Origin: Stutzerimonas kunmingensis
Lineage (GTDB): Bacteria; Pseudomonadota; Gammaproteobacteria; Pseudomonadales; Pseudomonadaceae
Direction: 5' to 3'
Length of the DNA stretch: 64,000 nucleotides
Assembly: GCF_900114065.1 (NCBI RefSeq)
Contig: NZ_FORS01000003.1
Span: forward strand, 310,001-374,000
In this document: positions 28,901 through 37,027 of the stretch, piece by piece
Layout of the letters: each line of letters starts with the position of its first letter
Numbering within the stretch: position 1 is the stretch's first letter
Made by a program: the position numbers and the translations under genes
Notes under the pieces: model-generated
Told to the model about the DNA's origin: nothing
What the model saw: only the letters and a program-made list of their open reading frames with translations
The model's database searches: none

Positions 28901-31900
28901 ATCTGGCCGAAGCCGAGCTGCTGCATGAGGCCGAGCTGTTGTTACGCCAGGGGCTGGCCAATCTCGATCACGAACCGTTGGCGCCGATAGAAGGTGCCCC
29001 GGAGTTCCTGGCCAAGGTGCACGCCCTGCATCAGGCCAGATTGGTCGAAGCCGGCGCCCGCCAGCATAACGATGCTGGTGAGGCCCGCGATCCGAGCGTG
29101 ATCGCGCTGTTCCTCTCTGAAGGCATGGACATCCTGCTGGATGCCGAAGATTTGCTGCGCAGCTGGCGCGAGCATCCTGCCGAGCGTCAGGAACTCTCCG
29201 CTCTGCTGCAGGAGCTGACCACGCTCGGACAGGGCGCGAAAATGGCCGACCTGCCGCAGATGGAAGCGTTGTGCCAGGTGCTGCTGCGTTTGTACGCGGT
29301 GGTTGAGGAGGGGCGACTGGCTGTCAGCGAGCGCTTCTTCGACGACGTCGAGCAGGGCCATGAAGCGCTGGTCGGCATGATGGATCAGGTAGCTGCCGCG
29401 CTGCAGGTGAGTGAGCAGTCGGAGTTGGTGGCGCGGCTCGAAGCATTGCTCGCCGAAGCCATTGACCCATTGGTTCTGGAGCAGCCGGGCGACCCAGTTT
29501 CGGTTGCTGCTCCTGGCGAGATTTCGCTGACAGAATTGCCAGCCGAAGCCGAAGCCGAAGCCGAAGCCGAAGCCTGGCCCGAAGAAGACGCCCCGCAAGA
29601 CGAGGCGCAGGACGATCTCGATCACGAAATGGTTGAGATCTTTCTCGACGAAGCCGTCGACCTGATGGAAAGCGCCGGCCATGCGCTTGATCGCTGGCTC
29701 GCTGATCCGGCCAACCAGATGGCGCTCTCGGCTCTGCTGCGCGACCTTCACACCCTCAAGGGCGGCGCCCGGATGGCAGCAATCCGTCCGATCGGCGACC
29801 TCGCCCATGAGCTGGAGTCGCTTTACGAGGGGCTCTCCGACGGTCGCTACGTCCATTCCGCCCCGCTTGCAGCGCTGTTGCAGCGTAGCCACGATCATCT
29901 GGCGCTGCAGCTCGAGCAGCTGCAGGGCGAGATGCCGATGAGCAGTGCTGATGCACTCATCGAGTCGATGAAAGCCTTCCGTCAGGGGGCTCTGCCGGCA
30001 TTCGACGGCGTTGATTCGACTGATGCTTCCCTACTCGAGGCGGCTGCGGGTCCTGACCTGATCCGACCGGAGAACGATTCTGCTCAATCGCTGGATGAGC
30101 CGCTGAGCGCCGATGCGTTTGATTTGCCGCTGCTCGAGGTCGATGAGACTTCTGCCGAGGCGGATGAAGGCGACAACGAAACTGCAGCGGACGATAGCCG
30201 CGCTTCGGATATCCCGTTCAGCGAAGAGTTGGATGAGATCGACCTCAGCCTTCCCGAGCTGGATGAGGTGCCGGAAGCGTTCGAAGCTGTGCCGGCCGCC
30301 GAGGAGCACGACGCAGTCGAGCGCGATCCCGAATTAGTGGAGATCTTCCTCGAGGAGGGTTTCGACCTCATCGAGAGTGCTGCGGGTGGTTTGCAACGCT
30401 GGATGGCGGATGTCGACAACAGCTTCGAACTCGAGGCATTGCAGCGCGATCTGCATACCCTCAAGGGCGGGGCCCGGATGGCTGATATCCGTGAAATCGG
30501 TGATCTCTCCCACGAGCTCGAGTTTCTTTACGAGGGCCTGTGCGCCGGTAGCTACCGGGCCAGCCCGGAATTGTTCGGCCTTCTGCAGGCCTGCCAGGAC
30601 CGCCTGGCGGAAATGCTCGAGGCGGTGCGGGCCCACCAACCGGTGCCATCGGGTGGTGCGCTGATCGAGACGATTCGCCACTTTCGCAACAACCCCGATG
30701 AGCAACTGAGCATTCCCAGCAGCGTGTCGCTGAAGGCCGCTCAGGAAGATGCGCAGCAGTCTGCCGAAGCCGAAATTCTCGACATCTTTGTCGAGGAGGC
30801 TGACGACCTGCTGGAGGAAATGGAATCAGCGCTCGGTCGCTGGGATGCCGGCCGCGAGGATGCCGCTCCGTTGGCTGACATGCTCCGTGTGCTGCACACG
30901 CTGAAAGGCGGTGCGCGGCTGGCTGGGCAGACCGCACTGGGCAACATGGCCCACGATCTGGAGCAGCGGTTGAGCGAGGCGCAGCAGCAGGGCGCCCCGT
31001 GGCCGGATAGCCTGTTTCTCGATGTGCAGCACGGCTACGACGCGCTGCTGAGGGATGTCGAGCTGCTTCGGGCGGGCCTGGCGAGCGACGGAAGCGACGC
31101 TTCGCAACCTGAGTCGCCGGAGCTCGAGCCAGAGTTGCCGCGCGAGCCGGTGACTCTGGAACAACCGATCGTCGCGGCCAGTACCTTGCCGAAGCCGAGT
31201 ACCAGCCCGGCGAAGGTGCTGCCATTCATTCGACGCGCACAGCTGGCCGCTCAGGAAGCCGCTGCGCGGCGGGCACCGCAGGAGCTGGTCAAGGTTCCCG
31301 CAGAACTGCTGGAGGGTCTGGTCAACCTGGCGGGCGAAACATCGATCTTCCGCGGTCGAGTCGAGCAGCAGGTCAGCGACGTCGGCTTCACCCTTGGCGA
31401 GATGGAAGCGACCATCGAGCGGGTGCGCGACCAGCTGCGCCGATTGGATACCGAAACCCAGGCGCAGATTCTCAGCCGTTACCAGGCTGAAGCCGAGCGC
31501 GCCGGCTATGACGATTTCGACCCGCTGGAAATGGACCGCCATTCGCAGCTGCAACAGCTTTCGCGCGCACTGTTCGAGTCAGCGTCCGACTTGCTCGATC
31601 TTAAGGAAACCCTGGCTGCGCGTAATCGCGACGCTGAAACGCTGCTGCTGCAGCAGGCTCGGGTCAATACCGAGCTACAGGAAGGCCTCATGCGTACCCG
31701 CATGGTTCCTTTCGAGCGCCTGGTGCCGCGCCTGCGCAGAATCGTGCGGCAGGTCGCTGGCGAGCTCGGCAAACAGGTCGAGTTCATGGTCGGCAACGCC
31801 ACCGGTGAGATGGACCGCAGCGTGCTTGAGCGAATCGTTGCGCCGCTGGAGCACATGCTGCGCAACGCCGTCGATCACGGTATCGAGCCGGTCGAGCGTC

Positions 31901-33126
31901 GTCGTGCTGCCGGCAAGCCCGAGCAGGGCGTGATACGCCTGGATCTGGCCCGTGAGGGTGGCGATATCGTGCTGACGCTGGCCGACGACGGTGGTGGCAT
32001 CAATCTGGACGCGGTGCGGCGCAAGGCTATCGAACGCGGGCTGATGTCCGCCGATAGCGACCTGTCCGAGCATGAAATCCTGCAGTTCATCCTCGAAGCT
32101 GGGTTCTCCACCGCGGAGCGCGTCACGCAGATCTCCGGACGCGGCGTGGGCATGGACGTGGTGCACTCGGAAGTGAAGCAGCTCGGCGGGTCGATGAGCA
32201 TCGAGTCGACGCTCGGTCAGGGCACGCGCTTCCTGATTCGCCTGCCGTTCACAGTGTCGGTGAACCGCGCGCTGATGGTTTATTCCGGTGAGGATCTGTA
32301 TGCGATCCCGCTGAATACCATCGAAGGTATCGTGCGTGTCTCGCCATACGAGCTGGAAGCTTATTACCAGCCGGATGCGCCGCGCTTCGAATATGCCGGT
32401 CAGGCTTACGAGCTGCGTTATCTTGGCGATCTCTTGAACAACGGCCAGAAGCCCAAGCTGGTGGGACAGAGCCTGCCGCTGCCGGTGATCCTGGTGCGCT
32501 CGAAAGAACACAGCGTTGCGGTACAGGTCGACAGCCTCGCCGGTTCTCGTGAAATCGTGGTGAAGAGCCTCGGGCTGCAGTTCGCCGGCGTACATGGCAT
32601 TTCCGGCGCGACCATCCTCGGCGATGGCCGGGTCGTGGTGATTCTGGACCTGCTGGCGACCATCCGTGTGCTCCATGCGCACCAGCTCATTCAGCTGCAA
32701 CAGCCGCGCCTTATCGATCAGGTGCAGGAGCCGGTCGAGGTCGAAACCGAACGGCCGACACTGGTCATGGTGGTTGACGATTCGGTCACCGTGCGCAAGG
32801 TCACCAGTCGTCTGCTGGAGCGCAATGGCATGAACGTTCTGACCGCCAAGGACGGGGTGGATGCCATCACTCAGCTGCAGGAGCGCAAGCCGGACATCAT
32901 GCTGCTGGATATCGAGATGCCGCGCATGGACGGCTTCGAGGTGGCCACGCTGGTTCGCCACGACGAGCGTTTGAAGGATCTGCCGATCATCATGATCACC
33001 TCGCGTACCGGCGAGAAGCACCGTGATCGCGCGCTGACCATCGGCGTCAACGAATACCTTGGCAAGCCCTATCAGGAATCGGTGTTGCTCGAGGCCATTC
33101 AGCGCTTGGTTCACGCCGATGTCTGA
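25951..33126 (+). CDS. chpA: ChpA (PilL), hybrid CheA-type kinase with eight phosphotransfer modules
   Basis: This 2391-residue cytoplasmic kinase is the core of the Pil-Chp pathway. Six Hpt modules carry phosphorylatable His at H54, H792, H948, H1267, H1502 and H1649 (HTLKG-type motifs; H54 in HQVHGTLQM). Two further modules have Thr in that position (T481 in LLTQVRGG, T1090 in ELTTLGQG). The CheA core follows: a dimer domain near VNLAGETSIFRGRVEQQ, an ATPase with its N-box near 1966 (LEHMLRNAVDHG) and G2 box GRGVGMD near 2062, a CheW-like domain, and a C-terminal receiver (D2276/D2277 pocket, D2320 acceptor, K2372). Acidic Ala/Glu/Pro linkers separate the modules. It receives signals from PilJ/PilI and phosphorylates PilG and PilH. 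Confidence 0.96.
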   Translation: MSGVAMGDRHDYVALEWVKGEIAETLKQARQALEAFVENPQDSTRMRFCLTYVHQVHGTLQMVEFFGAALLAEEMEQLARALLDERVANQGEALEVMMQAILQLPAYLDRIQSARRDLPMVVLPLLNDLRAARGEKLLSETSLFSPDLSGRTPALSQESVERLRTNELPALLRKLRQMLQVALVGVIRNQDLPTNLGYMVRVFARLEMLCKDAPLAALWQIASGMVEGLASGGVSNGTSVRTLLRQVDKQLKRLVEEGADGLNQAAPDELIKNLLFYVAKAPGQTPRIQALKQLYRLDEALPDSAVVDQERAQLAGPDRGAMRSVVAALCEELVRVKDSLDLFVRSDRKVIAELSGLEVPLKQIADTLAVLGFAQPRKIILDQIVLVQSVAQGQQAPDDAILMDIAGALLYVEATLAGMVGGPAEERSEASHLPTTDVAQIHQLVIREARNGLEQAKDAIIEFIASQWNHEHLARVPDLLTQVRGGLAMIPLERAAALLQACNGYIQDQLLARQAVPDWQSLDTLADAITSVEYYLERLSEDCGTQGDLILDVAEESLQNLGYSLGVASAPMKVAAVENEFADPLDEIEVLPEEPDASLDAFDSVAVDQEESPAPMGPDFLSEAQAPLESRDAEIAAEAEESEWTLEDLSGDEEIIFNLPEEMPASETPPDSLEDESDLSEWSDAQVAELDLPEVSLPDYSEPESLQVEVEPVLSLEEVMAAPVAAINPPAQDVPPSLLPPPADEEPVDEDLLEVFIEEAAEVLEAIGEQLPLWLADSDNKDALGEVRRAFHTLKGSGRMVRALVIGELAWSIENLLNRVLDRSIQPTDAVRQVVNDVVALMPALVDEFAAKAQRQRDDVDHLAAAAHALAKGQSVVLSQPAETPAAIADEPAPSAAPQDDDDALDPQLLEIFRNEAESHLTTLVSFLADCAQRLPQPVTDALQRALHTLKGSAHMAGILPVAEIATPLEKMVKEFKTNLIQMDLAEAELLHEAELLLRQGLANLDHEPLAPIEGAPEFLAKVHALHQARLVEAGARQHNDAGEARDPSVIALFLSEGMDILLDAEDLLRSWREHPAERQELSALLQELTTLGQGAKMADLPQMEALCQVLLRLYAVVEEGRLAVSERFFDDVEQGHEALVGMMDQVAAALQVSEQSELVARLEALLAEAIDPLVLEQPGDPVSVAAPGEISLTELPAEAEAEAEAEAWPEEDAPQDEAQDDLDHEMVEIFLDEAVDLMESAGHALDRWLADPANQMALSALLRDLHTLKGGARMAAIRPIGDLAHELESLYEGLSDGRYVHSAPLAALLQRSHDHLALQLEQLQGEMPMSSADALIESMKAFRQGALPAFDGVDSTDASLLEAAAGPDLIRPENDSAQSLDEPLSADAFDLPLLEVDETSAEADEGDNETAADDSRASDIPFSEELDEIDLSLPELDEVPEAFEAVPAAEEHDAVERDPELVEIFLEEGFDLIESAAGGLQRWMADVDNSFELEALQRDLHTLKGGARMADIREIGDLSHELEFLYEGLCAGSYRASPELFGLLQACQDRLAEMLEAVRAHQPVPSGGALIETIRHFRNNPDEQLSIPSSVSLKAAQEDAQQSAEAEILDIFVEEADDLLEEMESALGRWDAGREDAAPLADMLRVLHTLKGGARLAGQTALGNMAHDLEQRLSEAQQQGAPWPDSLFLDVQHGYDALLRDVELLRAGLASDGSDASQPESPELEPELPREPVTLEQPIVAASTLPKPSTSPAKVLPFIRRAQLAAQEAAARRAPQELVKVPAELLEGLVNLAGETSIFRGRVEQQVSDVGFTLGEMEATIERVRDQLRRLDTETQAQILSRYQAEAERAGYDDFDPLEMDRHSQLQQLSRALFESASDLLDLKETLAARNRDAETLLLQQARVNTELQEGLMRTRMVPFERLVPRLRRIVRQVAGELGKQVEFMVGNATGEMDRSVLERIVAPLEHMLRNAVDHGIEPVERRRAAGKPEQGVIRLDLAREGGDIVLTLADDGGGINLDAVRRKAIERGLMSADSDLSEHEILQFILEAGFSTAERVTQISGRGVGMDVVHSEVKQLGGSMSIESTLGQGTRFLIRLPFTVSVNRALMVYSGEDLYAIPLNTIEGIVRVSPYELEAYYQPDAPRFEYAGQAYELRYLGDLLNNGQKPKLVGQSLPLPVILVRSKEHSVAVQVDSLAGSREIVVKSLGLQFAGVHGISGATILGDGRVVVILDLLATIRVLHAHQLIQLQQPRLIDQVQEPVEVETERPTLVMVVDDSVTVRKVTSRLLERNGMNVLTAKDGVDAITQLQERKPDIMLLDIEMPRMDGFEVATLVRHDERLKDLPIIMITSRTGEKHRDRALTIGVNEYLGKPYQESVLLEAIQRLVHADV
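29542..29574 (+). repeat. Hexanucleotide tandem repeat (GCCGAA) inside chpA
   Basis: Five and a half copies of GCCGAA encode (Ala-Glu)5-Ala at residues 1198-1208 of ChpA, in the linker between the T1090 and H1267 modules. The unit is a multiple of three, so copy-number changes would alter linker length without a frameshift. Confidence 0.8.
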
Positions 33127-34171
33127 CGTTCTCTGCGCCCGCATTGCGGTACTCGCCGACACCTCGCTGCAGCGTCACGTGCTGCAACAGGCTTTGACCG
33201 ACAGTGGCTATCAGGTGGTATTGAACAATGACCCGGCGCGCCTCGAGCCGGCAGACCTGGATAGCACCGAGGCCGATCTCTGGCTGGTCGATCTGGCGCA
33301 GACCGAAGATTCGCCTCTTGTGGATGCGTTGCTTGAGCGCGACACCACGCGGGTGCTGTTCGGTGAGGGGCATGCACCGGAGCGGCATTCGGAGTTCTAC
33401 CCACGTTGGGAGCGCAGCCTGTTCAGCAAGCTGAAGCGCCTGATCGGTGACCCATCACGGGCAGTGGGGCCGCGTCTGGACGTACTGCAGGGTGAAGGAC
33501 AACGCCCCGAGCGCCTGACGCTACCGCCGCTGCTGGCTGATAGCGCGCTGCATGCCGGTGAAGCGGCGACCCAGGTATGGCTGCTGGCGGCTTCGCTCGG
33601 TGGGCCGGAAGCCGTGAAAGCCTTCCTGGACGCGCTGCCTGGCGGCCTGCCAGTCGGTTTCATCTATGCCCAGCACATCGAAGCCAGCTTCGAGTCCGCG
33701 TTGTCCCAGGCCGTGGGCCGACATAGTCAGTGGCAGGTTCAACAGGTGCGCCCTGGCCAGCCGGTGCGCTGCGGAGAAGTGATCATCGCGCCGATCGGAG
33801 AGGAACTCGGGTTCGAGTCCGATGGCAGCACCCGCCTGAACGGTCGTTGCTGGCCTGAACCGTATAGCCCGTCGATCGACCAGATGATGCTGAATCTGGC
33901 CCAGCAGTTCGGCCAGCGTTGCGGTGTCATTGCCTTCAGTGGCATGGGCAGCGACGGCAGTGCGGCGGCCGCATATGTGCTGCGTCAGGGTGGCAGGGTC
34001 TGGACGCAGCGCGCCGACTCCTGCGCCTGCTCAAGTATGCCGGACAATCTTCGCGAAGGTGGCTACAGCTCCTACAGCGGTGACCCTCGCGAGCTGGCGC
34101 AAGCCTTGGTCAATCATCTGGTCAGCCAGGTCGGTACGCCCGCCACGTCTTTTCAACGGGATAACTCATGA
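33119..34171 (+). CDS. chpB: ChpB, CheB-type methylesterase
   Basis: This 350-residue protein has the CheB methylesterase domain in its C-terminal two thirds, with triad S159 (AASLGGPEA), H186 (YAQHIE) and D279 (GMGSDGSAA). It should demethylate PilJ. The N-terminal 110 residues look like a degenerate receiver: the strand-1 pocket reads LADTS instead of DD, although a VDL at strand 3 keeps an Asp. I chose the ATG at 33119, which overlaps the end of chpA by 8 bases and gives translational coupling. The chpC start overlaps its stop. Confidence 0.92.
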   Translation: MSDVLCARIAVLADTSLQRHVLQQALTDSGYQVVLNNDPARLEPADLDSTEADLWLVDLAQTEDSPLVDALLERDTTRVLFGEGHAPERHSEFYPRWERSLFSKLKRLIGDPSRAVGPRLDVLQGEGQRPERLTLPPLLADSALHAGEAATQVWLLAASLGGPEAVKAFLDALPGGLPVGFIYAQHIEASFESALSQAVGRHSQWQVQQVRPGQPVRCGEVIIAPIGEELGFESDGSTRLNGRCWPEPYSPSIDQMMLNLAQQFGQRCGVIAFSGMGSDGSAAAAYVLRQGGRVWTQRADSCACSSMPDNLREGGYSSYSGDPRELAQALVNHLVSQVGTPATSFQRDNS

Positions 34172-34638
34172 GTCAAATGGTCGTTTCTCCGGAGGCGGAA
34201 AGCCTCACCGGGCTGCTGATGCCGCTCGCCGATCGCGTATTGCTGGTGCCCAACGTGGCCGTCGCCGAGCTGATTCCCTATCGCGCTGCGCAAGCGGTGC
34301 AGGGCATGCCTGCATGGTTTCTCGGGCAGGTGCAGTGGCGTGACCTGAGCCTACCACTGCTGTCGTTCGAGGCCGCGTCCAGCGGCCAGGCACAACCGGT
34401 TGGCAGTTCGGCGCGGGTTGCCGTGCTCAACGCGGTTGGTGGGCGCGACCACGTCAAGTTCATCGCGCTGCTGGTGCAGGGCATCCCGCACTCGATCAAG
34501 GTCGACGCCAGCCTCGCGCGCGCGGATGTCACGCTTGCCGCGCTCGAACTGGATGCGGTCAACCTTGGCGACGTGCAGCCGCGGATCCCCGATCTGATCG
34601 GTCTGGAGCAGAAGCTCGCCGATGCTGGCCTGATCTGA
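34168..34638 (+). CDS. chpC: ChpC, CheW-like adaptor
   Basis: This 156-residue CheW-domain protein has an N-terminal VLLVPNVAVAELIPY strand region, then GQVQWRDLSLPLLSFE. It is a second adaptor, besides PilI, coupling receptors to ChpA. The start overlaps the chpB stop by 4 bases (ATGA). It ends the cluster 24 bases before the convergent rsmE. The chpD (AraC-type) and chpE (LysE-type) genes that follow chpC in P. aeruginosa are not here. Confidence 0.9.
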   Translation: MSQMVVSPEAESLTGLLMPLADRVLLVPNVAVAELIPYRAAQAVQGMPAWFLGQVQWRDLSLPLLSFEAASSGQAQPVGSSARVAVLNAVGGRDHVKFIALLVQGIPHSIKVDASLARADVTLAALELDAVNLGDVQPRIPDLIGLEQKLADAGLI

Positions 34639-34662
34639 TCGAGGCCGCCACCCGGTACGTCG

Positions 34663-35379
34663 TCAGAAATCGCCCCAGAGCTGCTGTGCCACGCTCAGCG
34701 CCACCACCGGAGCGGTCTCGGTGCGCAGCACTCGCGGGCCGAGTCGAGCAGGCTGAAACCCTTGATTGGCCGCCTGTTCGACTTCGCTCTCGCTCAAGCC
34801 TCCTTCCGGACCGATCAGGAAAGCCAGTGTCTGCGGTCTGGCATGGCTCGTCAGCGGCGCGGCCACTGGATGCAGCACGAGCTTCAGGTCTGCCTCGACA
34901 GGCAACCAGTCACGCAGGCTCATTGGCGGGTGGATGACCGGCAGCGCTGACCGGCCGCATTGCTCGCAGGCGCTGATCGCGATCTGCCGCCAATGGGCCA
35001 GACGTTTGTCGGCACGCTCATCGTTGAGGCGCACTTCGCAACGCTCGCTGACGATGGGCGTGATCTGCGTTACGCCTAGCTCGGTGGCCTTCTGAATGGC
35101 CCAATCCATCCGTTCGCCGCGGGAAAGACCCTGCCCGAGGTGGATCTGTAGAGGTGACTCTGGCATCCCCGTCAGGCGTTCGTGCAGTTCGACGGTGACG
35201 GACTTCTTGCCGACTTCCAGCAGTTCGCCGCGAAATTCACTGCCGCTGCCATCGAACAGCTGAACCGCGCTGCCGGCCGAAAGCCGCAGCACCCTGCTGA
35301 TGTAGTGGGCCGATGCGTCAGGCAGTGGGTGCTGGCCAAGGGAAAGGGGGGCGTCGATGAAAAAACGGGATAGGCGCAT
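34663..35379 (-). CDS. rsmE: RsmE, 16S rRNA m3U1498 methyltransferase
   Basis: This 238-residue SPOUT-class methyltransferase has an N-terminal PUA-like domain (RLSRFFIDAPL...HYISRVLRLSAG), then GLSRGERMDWAIQKATELGVTQITP. The knotted SAM-binding site is FLIGPEGGLSESEVE. It methylates N3 of U1498 in 16S rRNA of the 30S subunit. It lies downstream of bioA on the same strand, separated by a 15-bp-stem hairpin. Confidence 0.95.
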   Translation of the reverse strand: MRLSRFFIDAPLSLGQHPLPDASAHYISRVLRLSAGSAVQLFDGSGSEFRGELLEVGKKSVTVELHERLTGMPESPLQIHLGQGLSRGERMDWAIQKATELGVTQITPIVSERCEVRLNDERADKRLAHWRQIAISACEQCGRSALPVIHPPMSLRDWLPVEADLKLVLHPVAAPLTSHARPQTLAFLIGPEGGLSESEVEQAANQGFQPARLGPRVLRTETAPVVALSVAQQLWGDF

Positions 35380-35420
35380 GGAGGCAGCTGCAGGCGGCGA
35401 GTTGGAAGCGGCAAGTCTAA

Positions 35421-35455
35421 AGCATCGGCAGCCTGGCTCGCAGGCTGCCGATGCT
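35421..35455 (-). terminator. Long perfect hairpin after bioA
   Basis: A perfect 15-bp stem (35421-35435 with 35441-35455) has a 5-base loop and begins 5 bases past the bioA stop. On the minus strand it is followed by TTTAG, a short T-run. It could terminate or attenuate bioA transcription before rsmE. Confidence 0.6.
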
Positions 35456-35460
35456 CCACA

Positions 35461-36867
35461 TCAACCCGGGTCTCTGAAGCCTGGGTATGGACCGACCGGG
35501 ACCGATCCCCCGGAGGCATCTCGGGTGGCGATGTCGATTCCCTCGGTGGCGACTGCCGCGAGAAAGTCGATCTGTTCCTCGGTGATGCAATAGGGCGGCA
35601 GGAAATACACCACACTGCCGAGCGGGCGCAACAGCGCGCCGCGCTCCATCGCGTGCTGATAGACCTTCAGGCCGCGACGCTCCTGCCAGGGATAGGCCGT
35701 GCGGCTGGCCTTGTCCTGAACCATCTCGATGGCAAGTGCCATGCCGGTCTGGCGGACCTCGGCGACGTGCGGATGCTCGACCAGGTGCGCGGTGGCGCTG
35801 GCCATGCGCGCGGCCAGCGCCTTGTTCGCTTCGATCACGTTGTCTTCGGCGAAGATATCCAGCGTCGCCAGTGCCGCGGCGCAGGCCAGCGGGTTGCCGG
35901 TGTAGGTGTGCGAATGGAGGAAGGCGCGCAGCGTCGAATAGTCGTCGTAGAACGCCCGGTACATCCGGTCGGTGGTGAGCACTGCGGCCATTGGCAGATA
36001 GCCGCCGGTCAATGCTTTGGACAGGCAGAGGAAGTCTGGCGTGATGCCGGCCTGCTCGCAGGCAAACATGCTGCCGGTGCGGCCGAAGCCGACCGCGATC
36101 TCGTCGTGGATGAGGTGCACTTCGTAGCGGTCGCAGGCCTCGCGCAGCAGCTTCAGATATATCGGGTGGTACATGCGCATGCCGCCGGCGCCCTGAATCA
36201 GCGGTTCGACGATGACCGCGGCGATGTCCTGGTGGTGCTCGGCAAGGGTCTGTTCCATGTGCGCGAACATCTGCCGCGAATGCTCTTCCCAGCTCACACC
36301 CTCGGGTCGCAGGTAGCAGTCCGGGCTCGGCACCTTGAAGGTGTCCAGCAGCAGCGGCTTGTAGGTGTCGGTGAAGAGGGCGACATCGCCCACCGACATG
36401 GCGGCAACGGTTTCCCCGTGATAGCTGTTGGTCAGGGTGACGAAGCGCTGCTTCTGGCCACGTCCGCTGTTGCGCCAGTAGTGAAAGCTCATCTTCAGCG
36501 CCACTTCGATACCGGTCGAACCGTTGTCGGTATAGAAGACGCGGTCCAGTCCGGCCGGTGTCAGGGCGACCAGGCGCTCCGACAGCTCCACCACCGGCTG
36601 ATGACTGAAGCCGGCCAGCATCACGTGCTCGAGTTGGTCGACCTGATCCTTGATGCGCTGATTGATGCGCGGATTGGCATGGCCGAAGACGTTGACCCAC
36701 CAGGAACTGACCGCATCCAGGTATCGCTTGCCGTCGAAATCCTCCAGCCAGACGCCTTCGCCGCGGCGGATCGGAATCAGCGGCAGCTGCTCGTGATCTT
36801 TCATCTGGGTGCAGGGATGCCAGAGTACGGCAAGGTCGCGTTGCATCCAGCTGTCGTTCAGGCTCAT
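35461..36867 (-). CDS. bioA: BioA, SAM-dependent 8-amino-7-oxononanoate (DAPA) aminotransferase
   Basis: This 468-residue class III PLP aminotransferase makes 7,8-diaminopelargonate in biotin synthesis, using SAM as amino donor. Visible motifs are HPCTQMKDHE near the N-terminus, SSWWVNVFGH, YTDNGSTGIEVALKM, HDEIAVGFGRTG and the PLP lysine in LSKALTGGYLPMA. I chose the ATG at 36867 because of the strong ribosome site CGGAGGAG just upstream. It is divergent from the cytochrome b561 gene. The rest of the bio operon is not in this window. Confidence 0.95.
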   Translation of the reverse strand: MSLNDSWMQRDLAVLWHPCTQMKDHEQLPLIPIRRGEGVWLEDFDGKRYLDAVSSWWVNVFGHANPRINQRIKDQVDQLEHVMLAGFSHQPVVELSERLVALTPAGLDRVFYTDNGSTGIEVALKMSFHYWRNSGRGQKQRFVTLTNSYHGETVAAMSVGDVALFTDTYKPLLLDTFKVPSPDCYLRPEGVSWEEHSRQMFAHMEQTLAEHHQDIAAVIVEPLIQGAGGMRMYHPIYLKLLREACDRYEVHLIHDEIAVGFGRTGSMFACEQAGITPDFLCLSKALTGGYLPMAAVLTTDRMYRAFYDDYSTLRAFLHSHTYTGNPLACAAALATLDIFAEDNVIEANKALAARMASATAHLVEHPHVAEVRQTGMALAIEMVQDKASRTAYPWQERRGLKVYQHAMERGALLRPLGSVVYFLPPYCITEEQIDFLAAVATEGIDIATRDASGGSVPVGPYPGFRDPG

Positions 36868-36915
36868 CGTTACTCCTCCGCAATGAGTCGCGAAGCCTAG
36901 CAGAAGCGCTGGGGC

Positions 36916-36936
36916 ATGACTTATGCGATCAGTCAT
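36916..36936. promoter_or_regulatory. Candidate operator between bioA and the cytochrome b561 gene
   Basis: ATGACT-N9-AGTCAT (36916-36936) is a perfect 6-bp dyad in the 160-base divergent gap, 49 bases before the bioA ATG, and it abuts a second small dyad (ATCGA...TCGAT). The binding protein is not identified. It does not resemble the E. coli BirA operator half sites that I recall (TTGTAAACC). Confidence 0.3.
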
Positions 36937-37027
36937 CGATTTACTCGATGTTTCAAAGCGAAAAAATGCGCTCTATTCCGATAGGTAACCGGCTACGCTT
37001 CTAGGCCTGAATTTGAAGGAAGATTCA

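Noticed and set aside
29542..29574. Possible CRISPR-like or microsatellite array
   Set aside because: It is a short in-frame codon repeat inside chpA with no spacers; it is kept only as a tandem repeat.
31675..33162. A 495-codon minus-strand frame and several others inside chpA
   Set aside because: These are shadows of the ChpA kinase core, with low-complexity His/Gln-rich translation and no motifs.
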